The translations under genes and the position numbers were made by a program. The notes below the pieces were generated by a model that was not told where the DNA came from, searched no databases, and saw nothing but the letters and a program-made list of their open reading frames with translations. Below are positions 56,348 through 64,000 of a DNA stretch of 64,000 nucleotides, piece by piece. Numbering within the stretch: position 1 is the stretch's first letter; every line of letters starts with the position of its first letter. The stretch lies in contig NC_007643.1 of NCBI RefSeq assembly GCF_000013085.1, positions 2,279,001-2,343,000 of the forward strand, read 5' to 3'. This stretch comes from Rhodospirillum rubrum ATCC 11170. Lineage in GTDB: Bacteria; Pseudomonadota; Alphaproteobacteria; Rhodospirillales; Rhodospirillaceae.

Positions 56348-58819
56348 ATGATAAAACTCCATTCCATTCAGATGAAGATCTCAGGCCTGTCGGGGGCCTG
56401 CCTGATCATCGCCGCCGCCACTTTGATTTCTTTTTCCATTTACTCGTCGAAAACCACCCAGACCTATGTCGGCGAGCGCACCGGCGCGCTGAGCCTCGCC
56501 AATGCCGAGGATATCTTGCGCAATCTGGCGACCACCCAGGCCGCCTCGATCAAGGCGACGCTGAACGGCGCTTTTGATGCCGCGCGCACCACCGCCAACA
56601 CCTTCGGCGCCCTGGAAGACGGCCCCAACAACAGCCCCGATCAGGCCCGGGCGCAACGTCAGGCGTTCAACGCCATCTTGTTGAACGTCTTGAAGGACAA
56701 TCCGGAATTCAACGGCACTTATTCGGCTTGGCAGCCTGATGGGCTTGATGGCCAAGACGCCCTGTTCGTTGACGGCACGGCGACCGGATCGGACAAGACC
56801 GGGCGATTTTTGCCCTATTGGACGCGCGGCGCCGATGGCACCCTGGCCATCCAGCCCTTGGTCGAATACGACAGCGAGGCCCGCCATCCCAATGGCATCG
56901 TCAAGGGGGCGTGGTATCTGGGGCCGCAGCGCACCGGCAAGGAAAGCATCGTTGGGCCGCTGCCCTATATCGTTCAGGGCAAGCCGGTTTTTCTCGCCAC
57001 CATGTCGGTTCCCGTCGTCGTCGGCGGGGTTTTCCAAGGCGTCGCCGGGGCGGATTACGATCTGTCTTTTGTGCAGAAGCTGGCGGTCAGCGTCTCGGCC
57101 TCGCTCTTTGACGATCATAACGATGTGATGATCGTCAATGGCGACGGCTTGGTCGTCGCCCACAGCAAATACCCGCAATCGATCGGCAAGCCGCTGGGCG
57201 AGAACGATCCCGATGCGGCGGCGCTCTTCCCCAAGTTCGATCCGACCAAGGCGGTGACTGTTGACGATGGAGCGACCAAATCGCTGGTCGCCATGGCGCC
57301 GATCGCCATGGGCCGCACGGGAACCTCGTGGGCGGTGGTCATCCGCGTGCCACGCGCCGTCGTGCTTGAACAAGCCATCGCCCTTGAAACCGAGATCCAG
57401 AGCCGCACCAACGATACCATCAGCACCCAGCTTGGCGTTGGCGTCGTCGTCGCCATTCTTGGCATCGGGCTGGTCTGGCTGTCGGCGGGCGGCATCTCGC
57501 GGCCTTTGGTGCGCGTCGCCCAGGCGATCTCCCAGATCTCCGGGGGCAAGACCGACATTACGATCGTCGGCCTGACCCGCAAGGACGAGTTGGGCACCAT
57601 GGCGCGGGCGACCGACGCCCTGCGCACCTCGGTCGACGAGGCCTTCAAGCTCAAGCAGATGGTCGAGCTGCAGCCCACCCCCACCCTGCTCTGCCATCCC
57701 GCCGATCTGACCATTACCTATATGAACGCCGCCGGGCGGACGCTGCTTGATCATGTTCTCAAGGGACGCGGCCTGTCGGCGGCCCAGGCGATGGGCCACC
57801 CGGCCAACGAGTTCCACCCGTCGCCGGGCGAAATGCGCCGCCGCGCCACCACCCCGTCGGCCATGCCCTTCAAAGAGCGCTTCACCCTTGATGGCGTGAT
57901 CATCGAAAGCAACGTCACCCCGATCTTCGATCAGGGCGGGGCCTTCCTCGGGCCGATGTTGAACTGGACCGACGTCACGCGCTATGTGCGCATGGCCGAT
58001 GATTTCGAAGGCAAGGTGCGCTCGGTGGCCTCGGCCGTCAGCGACTCGGCGCAGAAACTGTCCCATGATTCCGAAGACATGCGCCGCATCTCCGAGGGCG
58101 TCAGCCAGAAAAGCTCAAACGTCGCCGCGGCATCGGAGGAAATGGGCATCAACATGCAGACGGTGGCGGCGGCGACCAACGAACTGACCGCCTCGCAAGG
58201 CGAAATCGCCCGCACCATCTCGCTCACCGCCAATGGGGCGACCAAGGCCGCCGAATCGGTGACGACGGCGGTGGACCGGGTGCGCGGCCTGGAAAAAGCC
58301 GCCGCCGATATCGGCGCGGTGATCGCCCTGATCACCGACATCGCCAGCCAGACCAATCTGCTGGCCCTCAACGCCACCATCGAGGCGGCACGGGCGGGAG
58401 AAGCCGGCAAGGGCTTCGCCGTGGTCGCCGGCGAGGTCAAGGCCCTGGCCAATCAAACGGCGCGGGCCACCGATACCATCCGGGCGACGGTGGTCGATAT
58501 GCAGCAATGGATGGGTCAGGCCGTGGACTCGATCACCGAAGTCAATGACATCGTCATCGGCATGCGCGAACAGGCCTCGGGCGCGGCGGCGGCCACCGAA
58601 CAGCAAACCTCGGCCACCTCGGAAATCACCCGCAACGTCGAACAGGCCTCGATCGCCTCGCGCGAGGTCGGCCTGCATATCGGTTCGGTCGCCAGCGAAG
58701 CCATGCAGGCCCTTGAAAACACCCAGGGCATCAAAGCCGCCGCCGACGACCTGTCGGCCTCGGCCCGCCAGTTGGAAAAGGAGGTCGACGGCTTCCTCAG
58801 CCACCTGCGCGAGGTATAG
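56348..58819 (+). CDS. Methyl-accepting chemotaxis protein with Cache, HAMP and PAS domains
   Basis: An 823-residue chemoreceptor. Membrane helix 1 is at about 11-32 and helix 2 at about 361-383, enclosing a periplasmic double-Cache sensor (with YTGxYWxxR-like [17 protein letters not shown]). HAMP (about 385-435), a cytoplasmic PAS domain (about 450-560) and the signalling hairpin follow. The CheA/CheW-contact tip [20 protein letters not shown] is near 664-683. The start at 56348 follows CGGGAA; an upstream open frame is not supported. The ligand is unknown. Confidence 0.93.
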   Translation: MIKLHSIQMKISGLSGACLIIAAATLISFSIYSSKTTQTYVGERTGALSLANAEDILRNLATTQAASIKATLNGAFDAARTTANTFGALEDGPNNSPDQARAQRQAFNAILLNVLKDNPEFNGTYSAWQPDGLDGQDALFVDGTATGSDKTGRFLPYWTRGADGTLAIQPLVEYDSEARHPNGIVKGAWYLGPQRTGKESIVGPLPYIVQGKPVFLATMSVPVVVGGVFQGVAGADYDLSFVQKLAVSVSASLFDDHNDVMIVNGDGLVVAHSKYPQSIGKPLGENDPDAAALFPKFDPTKAVTVDDGATKSLVAMAPIAMGRTGTSWAVVIRVPRAVVLEQAIALETEIQSRTNDTISTQLGVGVVVAILGIGLVWLSAGGISRPLVRVAQAISQISGGKTDITIVGLTRKDELGTMARATDALRTSVDEAFKLKQMVELQPTPTLLCHPADLTITYMNAAGRTLLDHVLKGRGLSAAQAMGHPANEFHPSPGEMRRRATTPSAMPFKERFTLDGVIIESNVTPIFDQGGAFLGPMLNWTDVTRYVRMADDFEGKVRSVASAVSDSAQKLSHDSEDMRRISEGVSQKSSNVAAASEEMGINMQTVAAATNELTASQGEIARTISLTANGATKAAESVTTAVDRVRGLEKAAADIGAVIALITDIASQTNLLALNATIEAARAGEAGKGFAVVAGEVKALANQTARATDTIRATVVDMQQWMGQAVDSITEVNDIVIGMREQASGAAAATEQQTSATSEITRNVEQASIASREVGLHIGSVASEAMQALENTQGIKAAADDLSASARQLEKEVDGFLSHLREV

Positions 58820-58840
58820 GCGGAGGGGCTGCGGTTTGGT

Positions 58841-59974
58841 CTAGCGGCTGGCGCCGATCCAGCCGCCGCCCAGCACCCGGGCGTCGTTGTCGTCAAGGCC
58901 GTAGAAGACGGCGGCCTGGCCGGGGGCGACGCCGTGGGCGGGTTCGTCAAGCACCACCCGGGCCTCGCCCGCCGCCGCGCCGGGGAAGATCTGGCCGGGA
59001 AAGGGCGGCGAGGCGTGGCGGATCTTGATGCGGGCCCGGGTTCCGGCGCTGGCCGGCCCCTCGCCCTCGCCCAGCCAGTTAAGGCCCGAGACCGCGATCT
59101 CGCGCCGCGCCAGGGCGGCGTGGGGACCAACGACCAGCCGGTGGGTCGCTGTATCCAAGGCGATCACATACAACGGCTCGGCCGAGCCGCCGATGCCGAC
59201 GCCCCGGCGCTGGCCCACGGTGAAATGGATCAGCCCGGGGTGATGACCAAGCACGGTGCCGTCCAGATCGACGATCTCGCCCGCTTCGACCACGCCGGGG
59301 CGCAGGCGCTCGACGACCTTGGCATAATCGCCATCGGGCACGAAACAGATATCCTGGCTGTCGGGCTTGTCGCCGACCGCCAACCCCAGACGGCGGGCGA
59401 TGGCCCGGGTCTCGTCCTTGCTGGCCATGGCGCCCAAGGGAAACAGCAGGCGGCCAAGCTGGCCTTTTGTCGTGGCGAACAGGAAATAGCTTTGGTCGCG
59501 GCCGGGATCGACGGCGCGATAGAGCCGGGGGCCTTCGGGGCCATCCAGGCGGCGCACGTAATGGCCGGTGGCCAAAGCTGTGCCGCCCAGATCCAAGGCC
59601 GCCGCCAGCAGGTCGCGGAACTTGACCGTCTGATTGCACAAAACGCACGGAATCGGCGTCTCGCCCCGGCCATAGGACGCGGCGAAGGGCTCGATCACGT
59701 CTTCGCGGAAGCGGCTTTCATAGTCGAGCACGTAATGGGCGATGCCGAGGCGATCGGCGACGCGACGGGCGTCATGGATATCCTGACCGGCGCAGCAGGT
59801 GCGCGCCCCCGGCCCCAGCGGCTTGCCGTGGTCGTAGAGCCGCATGGTCAGCCCGACGACATCGTGCCCCTGTTCCTTGAGCAGGGCGGCGGTCACCGAG
59901 CTGTCGACGCCGCCCGACATGGCCACGACCACACGGCCGCCGACCGGCGGGGGCGAAAGGGGCGTCTGGGACAT
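58841..59974 (-). CDS. mnmA: tRNA-specific 2-thiouridylase
   Basis: A 377-residue MnmA, which adds sulfur to U34 of Lys, Glu and Gln tRNAs using a sulfurtransferase-supplied persulfide. The PP-loop AMSGGVDSSVTAALL (18-32) activates the tRNA. Cys113 in PCVLCNQTVKF and the later Cys in DSQDICFVPDG form the catalytic pair. It is last in a minus-strand series beginning with cysE and iscS, which supplies the sulfur. Confidence 0.96.
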   Translation of the reverse strand: MSQTPLSPPPVGGRVVVAMSGGVDSSVTAALLKEQGHDVVGLTMRLYDHGKPLGPGARTCCAGQDIHDARRVADRLGIAHYVLDYESRFREDVIEPFAASYGRGETPIPCVLCNQTVKFRDLLAAALDLGGTALATGHYVRRLDGPEGPRLYRAVDPGRDQSYFLFATTKGQLGRLLFPLGAMASKDETRAIARRLGLAVGDKPDSQDICFVPDGDYAKVVERLRPGVVEAGEIVDLDGTVLGHHPGLIHFTVGQRRGVGIGGSAEPLYVIALDTATHRLVVGPHAALARREIAVSGLNWLGEGEGPASAGTRARIKIRHASPPFPGQIFPGAAAGEARVVLDEPAHGVAPGQAAVFYGLDDNDARVLGGGWIGASR

Positions 59975-60029
59975 GGTCTTGATCCTTTGCGGGCGTTTTG
60001 CCGGACGACCGGCGGCCCTTCGTCACGGG

Positions 60030-60728
60030 TCAGGCGCTCAAAGTCAGGCCCATCTGCCAGAAATCGGCTTCCAGGCGCGTCGCCTGACGGAAGGTGGCGA
60101 TCAGGGCGGGCATGCGGCCGATGCCGCCGCGCTCGACCAGCAGGCGATCAAGGGTTGCCACCGCGCTACGGGCGACGCCCTGATAAGCCTCGCCGGCATA
60201 TTCGCCGATCCATTCGGCGTAGGGGTGATCCTCGCTCAGACTCTGGCGAAGGGTCAGGGCGATCTCGGCATAGCCGACCACACAGGGGCTCAACGCCACA
60301 TGGAGATCAAGCAGGTCGCCCGCCAGCCCCTTGTCGAGCACATAGCGGGTATAGGCGATCGTCGCCCGCGCCTCGGGCAGGGCTTCCAGATCGGCCGGGC
60401 CCAGCCCCCAGCGCTGGCACAACGACACATGCAGGCGCATTTCATCAAGGATGGCGGCCATTCCCAGGCCGGCCGTCCGCAGATCGGCCAGCGCCTCGGC
60501 CTTATAGGCGGCGAGGGCGTAAGCGCGGGCGAACTGGATCAGGAACAGATAGTCCTGACCCAGATAATGGCGAAAACACTCTTCGCGCAGCGACCCCTCG
60601 CCCATCTGGCGCACGAAGGCGTGGCCGGTATAGGCCTGCCACTCCGTCGCGCAGGCGCCGCGCAGGCGGGCGAACAAGCTGTCTTGGGGAATAAGCCCCG
60701 GCACCGCCTCGCCTGGATAGCGCTTCAT
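60030..60728 (-). CDS. tenA: TenA-family thiaminase II
   Basis: A 232-residue TenA that hydrolyses aminopyrimidines for thiamine salvage. Active-site features are Asp59 in YLGQDYLFL, Cys149 in ALSPCVVGYAEI, and a C-terminal Glu region LEADFWQMG, which place it in the cysteine-bearing group. It starts 11 bases after the ferredoxin gene. No riboswitch precedes it, unlike thiC in this window. Confidence 0.93.
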   Translation of the reverse strand: MKRYPGEAVPGLIPQDSLFARLRGACATEWQAYTGHAFVRQMGEGSLREECFRHYLGQDYLFLIQFARAYALAAYKAEALADLRTAGLGMAAILDEMRLHVSLCQRWGLGPADLEALPEARATIAYTRYVLDKGLAGDLLDLHVALSPCVVGYAEIALTLRQSLSEDHPYAEWIGEYAGEAYQGVARSAVATLDRLLVERGGIGRMPALIATFRQATRLEADFWQMGLTLSA

Positions 60729-60739
60729 CGGCCGCGTCC

Positions 60740-61069
60740 CTAGCCCCGGCTATCGCGGGTTTCGGTCGGCAGGCGCAGCACCAGACCGTCAAGCTCTTCG
60801 GTCATGATCAGCTGGCAGCCCAGACGCGAGGTGCGGGTCAGACCGAAGGCCATGTCGAGCATGTCTTCCTCTTCCTCGGTGGCCTCGGGCAGCTTGCCAT
60901 ACCAGTCGGGATCGACGACGACATGGCAGGTCGAGCAGGCCAAAGAGCCCTCGCAGGCCCCTTCCAGCTCGATATTGTTCTGGTGGGCGGCTTCAAGAAC
61001 CGACAAGCCGACCGCGACTTCGACGTCGTGGCGAACCCCATCGGGATCGATAAAAATGACCTTGGGCAT
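60740..61069 (-). CDS. fdx: ISC-type 2Fe-2S ferredoxin
   Basis: A 109-residue adrenodoxin-like ferredoxin. The cluster cysteines are in [14 protein letters not shown] plus a later Cys in SRLGCQLIM, and an acidic [11 protein letters not shown] loop precedes it. It donates electrons during iron-sulfur cluster assembly. AGGAG precedes the ATG. It lies 80 bases after iscS, which fits that job. Confidence 0.93.
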   Translation of the reverse strand: MPKVIFIDPDGVRHDVEVAVGLSVLEAAHQNNIELEGACEGSLACSTCHVVVDPDWYGKLPEATEEEEDMLDMAFGLTRTSRLGCQLIMTEELDGLVLRLPTETRDSRG

Positions 61070-61149
61070 GTCAACTCCTGAGCGGATGCGAAAGGTTGCC
61101 CGGCGATATACCTCTCCCAAGCCCGGGGAGCAAGGCCCCGGGGACGAAA

Positions 61150-62256
61150 TCACGCGGTCAGACGAGCGGCCATCGCCCCATAAGCCTCGATAAAGCCGCT
61201 CACCTCGTCCTCGGTGGTCGTCCAGCCAAGACTGACCCGGATCGCCTGACGGGCGGCGTCCTCGCCCACTCCCATCGCCAGCAGCACCGGCGAGGCCGAC
61301 AGGGTGCCGCTGGAACAGGCGCTGCCGGCGCTGACCCGCAGCCCGGCGAGATCCAGGGCCATCACCTGACGATCGGCGCCGACGCCGGGCAGCCCGACAC
61401 AGGTGGTGTTGGGCAGGCGGGCGACGCCGGCGCCGTAAATCACTACCCCGGGGACTGCCGCCGTCACCGCCGCCTCCAAACGCCCACGCAAGGCGCCAAG
61501 GCGCGTGGACTCGGCCGCCGTTTGGGCGCCCAGGGTGGCGGCGCTGGCGCCAAAACCGACGATGCCAAGCAGATTCTCGGTTCCGGCCCGCCGGCCGCGC
61601 TCCTGGCCGCCGCCGCGCAAACCGGGGCTCACCTCGTGGCCCTCGGCCAGGATCAGGGCGCCCGATCCGGCCGGCCCGCCGATCTTGTGACCCGAGAGCG
61701 CAAGCGAGTCACAGCCCAGCGCCGCCAGCGACAGCGCCATGCGCCCGGGCGCCTGAACCCCGTCGCAATGGACCAGGGCGCCATGGGCATGGGCCAGGGC
61801 CACCGCCTCGGCCACCGGCTGGACGACGCCGGTTTCATTATTGGCCAGCATCAGCCCGACCACCGCCGGGTTGCGCTCGGCCTGCAGCAAGGCCTCGAGA
61901 TGGCCAAGATCGACAACGCCGTGGCGATCGACGCGGATGCGCAGGGCGGCCGGATCGGCGCGCAGCACGCAAGGATGTTCCGTCGCCCCGACGATCAGCC
62001 GACGACCGCTTCCCAGCAGACCAAGGGCATTGGCCTCGCTACCGCCCGAGGTGAAGATCACCCGCTCGGCCCGGGCGCCGACAAGGGCGCCGACGGCGTC
62101 GCGGGCATCCTCGATCAGGGCGCGGGCCCGCCGTCCGTCGCGGTGGATGCTCGACGGATTGCCAAGAACCTCCAGGGCGGCGGTGATCGCCGCGACCGCT
62201 TCGGGGCGCAGCGCCGTGGTGGCGTTGTGGTCGAGATAGACGCCGGCGTGGGTCAC
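61150..62256 (-). CDS. iscS: Cysteine desulfurase, IscS/NifS-like
   Basis: A 368-residue PLP cysteine desulfurase. His94 (TEHP) and Asp165/Gln168 (HCDGVQ) hold the cofactor bound to Lys191 ([10 protein letters not shown]). The persulfide cysteine is Cys314 in [10 protein letters not shown]. It is about 35 residues shorter than E. coli IscS and lacks the C-terminal IscU-docking tail, so it is nearer NifS-like forms. Its ATG overlaps the iscR stop. Confidence 0.9.
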   Translation of the reverse strand: MTHAGVYLDHNATTALRPEAVAAITAALEVLGNPSSIHRDGRRARALIEDARDAVGALVGARAERVIFTSGGSEANALGLLGSGRRLIVGATEHPCVLRADPAALRIRVDRHGVVDLGHLEALLQAERNPAVVGLMLANNETGVVQPVAEAVALAHAHGALVHCDGVQAPGRMALSLAALGCDSLALSGHKIGGPAGSGALILAEGHEVSPGLRGGGQERGRRAGTENLLGIVGFGASAATLGAQTAAESTRLGALRGRLEAAVTAAVPGVVIYGAGVARLPNTTCVGLPGVGADRQVMALDLAGLRVSAGSACSSGTLSASPVLLAMGVGEDAARQAIRVSLGWTTTEDEVSGFIEAYGAMAARLTA

Positions 62257-62717
62257 TGCACCGCGACGATGGGGGGCATCTCGCCGATCAGGCCGCTGGT
62301 GCCAAGGACCCGGCGCTGGGTGACATCTTCAAGCGAGACGCTGCTGAGATAAAGATAGATCTGATTGGCCAGTTCTTCCCACAGGTCATGGGTCATACAG
62401 CGGCCCTTGTTGTTGTGGCAGCCGGCCGGCGAGCCCGGCGAGCAGCGGGTGGTCTGGATCGGTTCGTCGACGGCCAGGATGATATCGGAAATCCGCATAT
62501 CTCCGGCCTCGCGCGACAGAAGATAGCCGCCGCCGGGGCCGCGCACGCTTTTGACCAGCCCGCCCTTGCGCAAGCGGCCAAACAGCTGCTCCAGATAGGA
62601 CAGGGAAATTTCCTGGCGATCGGCGATATCGGCCAAAGCCACCGGCTTGCCCCCGGAATGGGCGGCAAGGTCGGCCATGGCCATCACCGCATAGCGACCC
62701 TTCGTGCTCAACCTCAT
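62253..62717 (-). CDS. iscR: Rrf2-family iron-sulfur regulator IscR
   Basis: A 154-residue Rrf2 protein. The winged helix lies in residues 1-65 (MRLSTKGRYAVMAMADLA, SLSYLEQLFGRLRKGGLV). Cys92, Cys100 and Cys107 with a nearby His110 match the 2Fe-2S site of IscR. It should repress cluster-assembly genes when holding a cluster. ATGA overlap with iscS supports an operon. Confidence 0.93.
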   Translation of the reverse strand: MRLSTKGRYAVMAMADLAAHSGGKPVALADIADRQEISLSYLEQLFGRLRKGGLVKSVRGPGGGYLLSREAGDMRISDIILAVDEPIQTTRCSPGSPAGCHNNKGRCMTHDLWEELANQIYLYLSSVSLEDVTQRRVLGTSGLIGEMPPIVAVQ

Positions 62718-62795
62718 GACTTAAATTCCTCTCAGACGTCGGGCGCGCATGGATGCGCGGTGCCATTCACCACACGCTTGGGCGTGCGTTCGTTG

Positions 62796-63560
62796 TTATC
62801 CATTAACCCGCGCTCCGTCTTTGAGGCGGTCTTCGACCAGGGCCGGGCCCCGGCGTTCGGCGGGGGGGTCCCCCACCCCGGACCCCGTCTCGTCAAGCCG
62901 GCCTTCCAGTTCGGCGATGCGGGCGTTCAGGCGGCGCACATCGTCCATCAGGCCGTTCAGGGTTCCGGCGATCGGATCGGGCACCCCCTCGGGAATGCCG
63001 TAACTGCAGAATTCGCCATCCTCCTTGCGCAGGCTGCGGCTGGCGATGCGCGCCGGGATGCCGACCATGGTGGCATCGGCGGGCACCTCGGTCACCACCA
63101 CGGCGTTGGCGCCAACCCGGGCGCCGGCGCCCACACGCAAGGGCCCGAGGATCTGGGCCCCGGCGCCGATGATCACGCCGTCTTCAACCGTCGGATGGCG
63201 CTTGCCCGGCAGCAGCGAGGTGCCCCCCAGGGTCACCCCCTGATAAAGGGTCACATCATCGCCGACCTCGGCGGTCTCGCCGATCACCACCCCGGTCGCA
63301 TGGTCGATGAACAACCGTCGGCCGATGGTCGCCCCCGGATGGATCTCGACGCCGGTGACGATCTTAGCCAGATAGCTGACGAAACGGCCCGTGGTCAGCC
63401 AGCCGCGCCGCCACAGCGCACTGGCAAGGCGATGAATCAGCACGGCGTGAAGGCCGGGATAGCACAGCAAAACCTCGAGACGCGACCGAGCCGCCGGGTC
63501 CCGGTGCATGATGGCGTCGATATCTTCCCTTAAACGCTTGAAAACCATAGGGCCGCTCAT
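62796..63560 (-). CDS. cysE: Serine O-acetyltransferase
   Basis: A 254-residue CysE. The N-terminal helical region is followed by a left-handed beta helix with hexapeptide turns: [39 protein letters not shown], then VTLGGT and GAGAQILGP. It makes O-acetylserine for cysteine. The ATG at 63560 is chosen; a longer GTG frame and an internal Met at codon 5 are alternatives. It is first of the series, supplying the cysteine that IscS uses. Confidence 0.93.
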   Translation of the reverse strand: MSGPMVFKRLREDIDAIMHRDPAARSRLEVLLCYPGLHAVLIHRLASALWRRGWLTTGRFVSYLAKIVTGVEIHPGATIGRRLFIDHATGVVIGETAEVGDDVTLYQGVTLGGTSLLPGKRHPTVEDGVIIGAGAQILGPLRVGAGARVGANAVVVTEVPADATMVGIPARIASRSLRKEDGEFCSYGIPEGVPDPIAGTLNGLMDDVRRLNARIAELEGRLDETGSGVGDPPAERRGPALVEDRLKDGARVNG

Positions 63561-63887
63561 GATATTATCGTCCACTGCCGCTTGCCCGGCGAACCGCCAC
63601 TGGATATCGAGACCATCTCGGAGACCCCCTGTCGCAGGCACCGAATATATGGTGTCCGAGAAAATCGGTCAAGAATAGCCGGACGGCAGTTCGGGCTATA
63701 TCCTTCTAATTTCCTACCCCAGGACTATGCTGGGCTGGGGCACGGATTTCCTCGCGGAAGCCGGTGTTTTTGGAAGGACCTCCACGGATCGCGAGTGATC
63801 GTCTTTATTCTTTTTGACAAGCCCTTCAGTCCGGTCCCGTTTTTTTCGCCCCGTTCGTCGGATGCAATAGACCAAACAAACACCGAG
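63561..63887. other. Divergent intergenic region between cysE and the hydrolase
   Basis: A 327-base gap with no gene. It holds the cysE promoter near 63644-63672 and two T-rich stretches near 63812 and 63841. No other structure was recognised. Confidence 0.5.
63644..63672 (-). promoter_or_regulatory. Predicted promoter of cysE-iscR-iscS
   Basis: TTGACC (63672-63667) and TATATT (63649-63644) on the minus strand are separated by exactly 17 bases. The start would be about 75-80 bases before the cysE ATG. Confidence 0.6.
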
Positions 63888-64000
63888 ATGCCAGAGATAA
63901 TCTTCAACGGCCCCGAAGGCCGGCTAGAGGGTCGCTACACCCACAGCAAGCGCCCCAATGCCCCGATCGCCCTGATCTTGCACCCCCACCCCCGCCAGGG
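63888..64000 (+). CDS. Alpha/beta hydrolase, N-terminal part (truncated by window edge)
   Basis: The 37 residues present start MPEIIFNGPEGRLEGRY and end ALILHPHPRQG, matching a conserved alphaproteobacterial alpha/beta hydrolase family whose HPHP segment forms the oxyanion region. It is divergent from cysE. The rest is outside the window. Confidence 0.7.
   Translation, partial: MPEIIFNGPEGRLEGRYTHSKRPNAPIALILHPHPRQ

Overview
The window is high-GC, densely packed DNA from an alphaproteobacterium. Gene content points strongly to Rhodospirillum rubrum or a very close relative. The main reason is a RubisCO-like protein followed, one small toxin-antitoxin module away, by a one-cysteine cupin; this pair is described in R. 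rubrum as linking methylthioadenosine salvage to 1-deoxyxylulose 5-phosphate. A FruB-type fused phosphotransferase, NAGGN osmolyte genes and an alphaproteobacterial tRNA-Met agree. The species name is inference; no search was run.

Layout. 1-5002: fructose phosphotransferase operon fruB-fruK-fruA (minus) with a divergent LacI-type regulator and an operator between them. 5187-6893: a hipBA module bracketed by a 44-bp imperfect direct repeat. 7031-12543: phenylacetate-CoA ligase, indolepyruvate ferredoxin oxidoreductase (iorBA) and a TrpB2-type tryptophan synthase beta chain. 12703-17550: small conserved genes (ELM1 family, AstE/AspA family, YchJ family, DUF3126, NifX-like, lipoprotein, HEPN/Abi-like). 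17765-22481: the N-acetylglutaminylglutamine amide osmolyte cluster. 22681-26834: a TIGR02587/02588 membrane pair, ArsC-like, a stand-alone C39-like domain, MerR and MgtE. 26924-27010: tRNA-Leu(GAG). 27189-31403: lipB, an esterase-like lipoprotein, the RubisCO-like protein, brnTA and the cupin. 31554-36100: LpxR-like, GhrA-like, YgiQ-like. 36101-39566: LysR regulator divergent from glutaryl-CoA dehydrogenase and a class III CoA-transferase. 39681-44540: DMT exporter, TPP riboswitch with thiC, glpK. 44548-50886: a five-gene unit joining a peptide-type ABC importer to a pyridoxamine-pyruvate transaminase-like enzyme. 51185-52521: cbpA-cbpM. 52595-56105: tRNA-Met followed by an eroded island holding a serine-recombinase remnant, orphan hicB, higBA, a phage gpD fragment, an endonuclease-family gene and a decayed secreted-protein gene. 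56348-58819: a chemoreceptor. 58841-63560: sulfur-trafficking genes cysE-iscR-iscS-fdx-tenA-mnmA. 63888-end: start of an alpha/beta hydrolase.

How the parts work together. Most of the window is core metabolism in short operons with start-stop overlaps. The clearest functional units are fructose uptake, aromatic 2-oxoacid oxidation, NAGGN synthesis, methylthio-sugar salvage, glutarate breakdown, and the cysteine-to-sulfur relay that ends in tRNA thiolation. The accessory, decayed or transferred DNA is concentrated at hipBA, brnTA and the region after tRNA-Met. No CRISPR array, complete insertion sequence or rRNA gene was seen.
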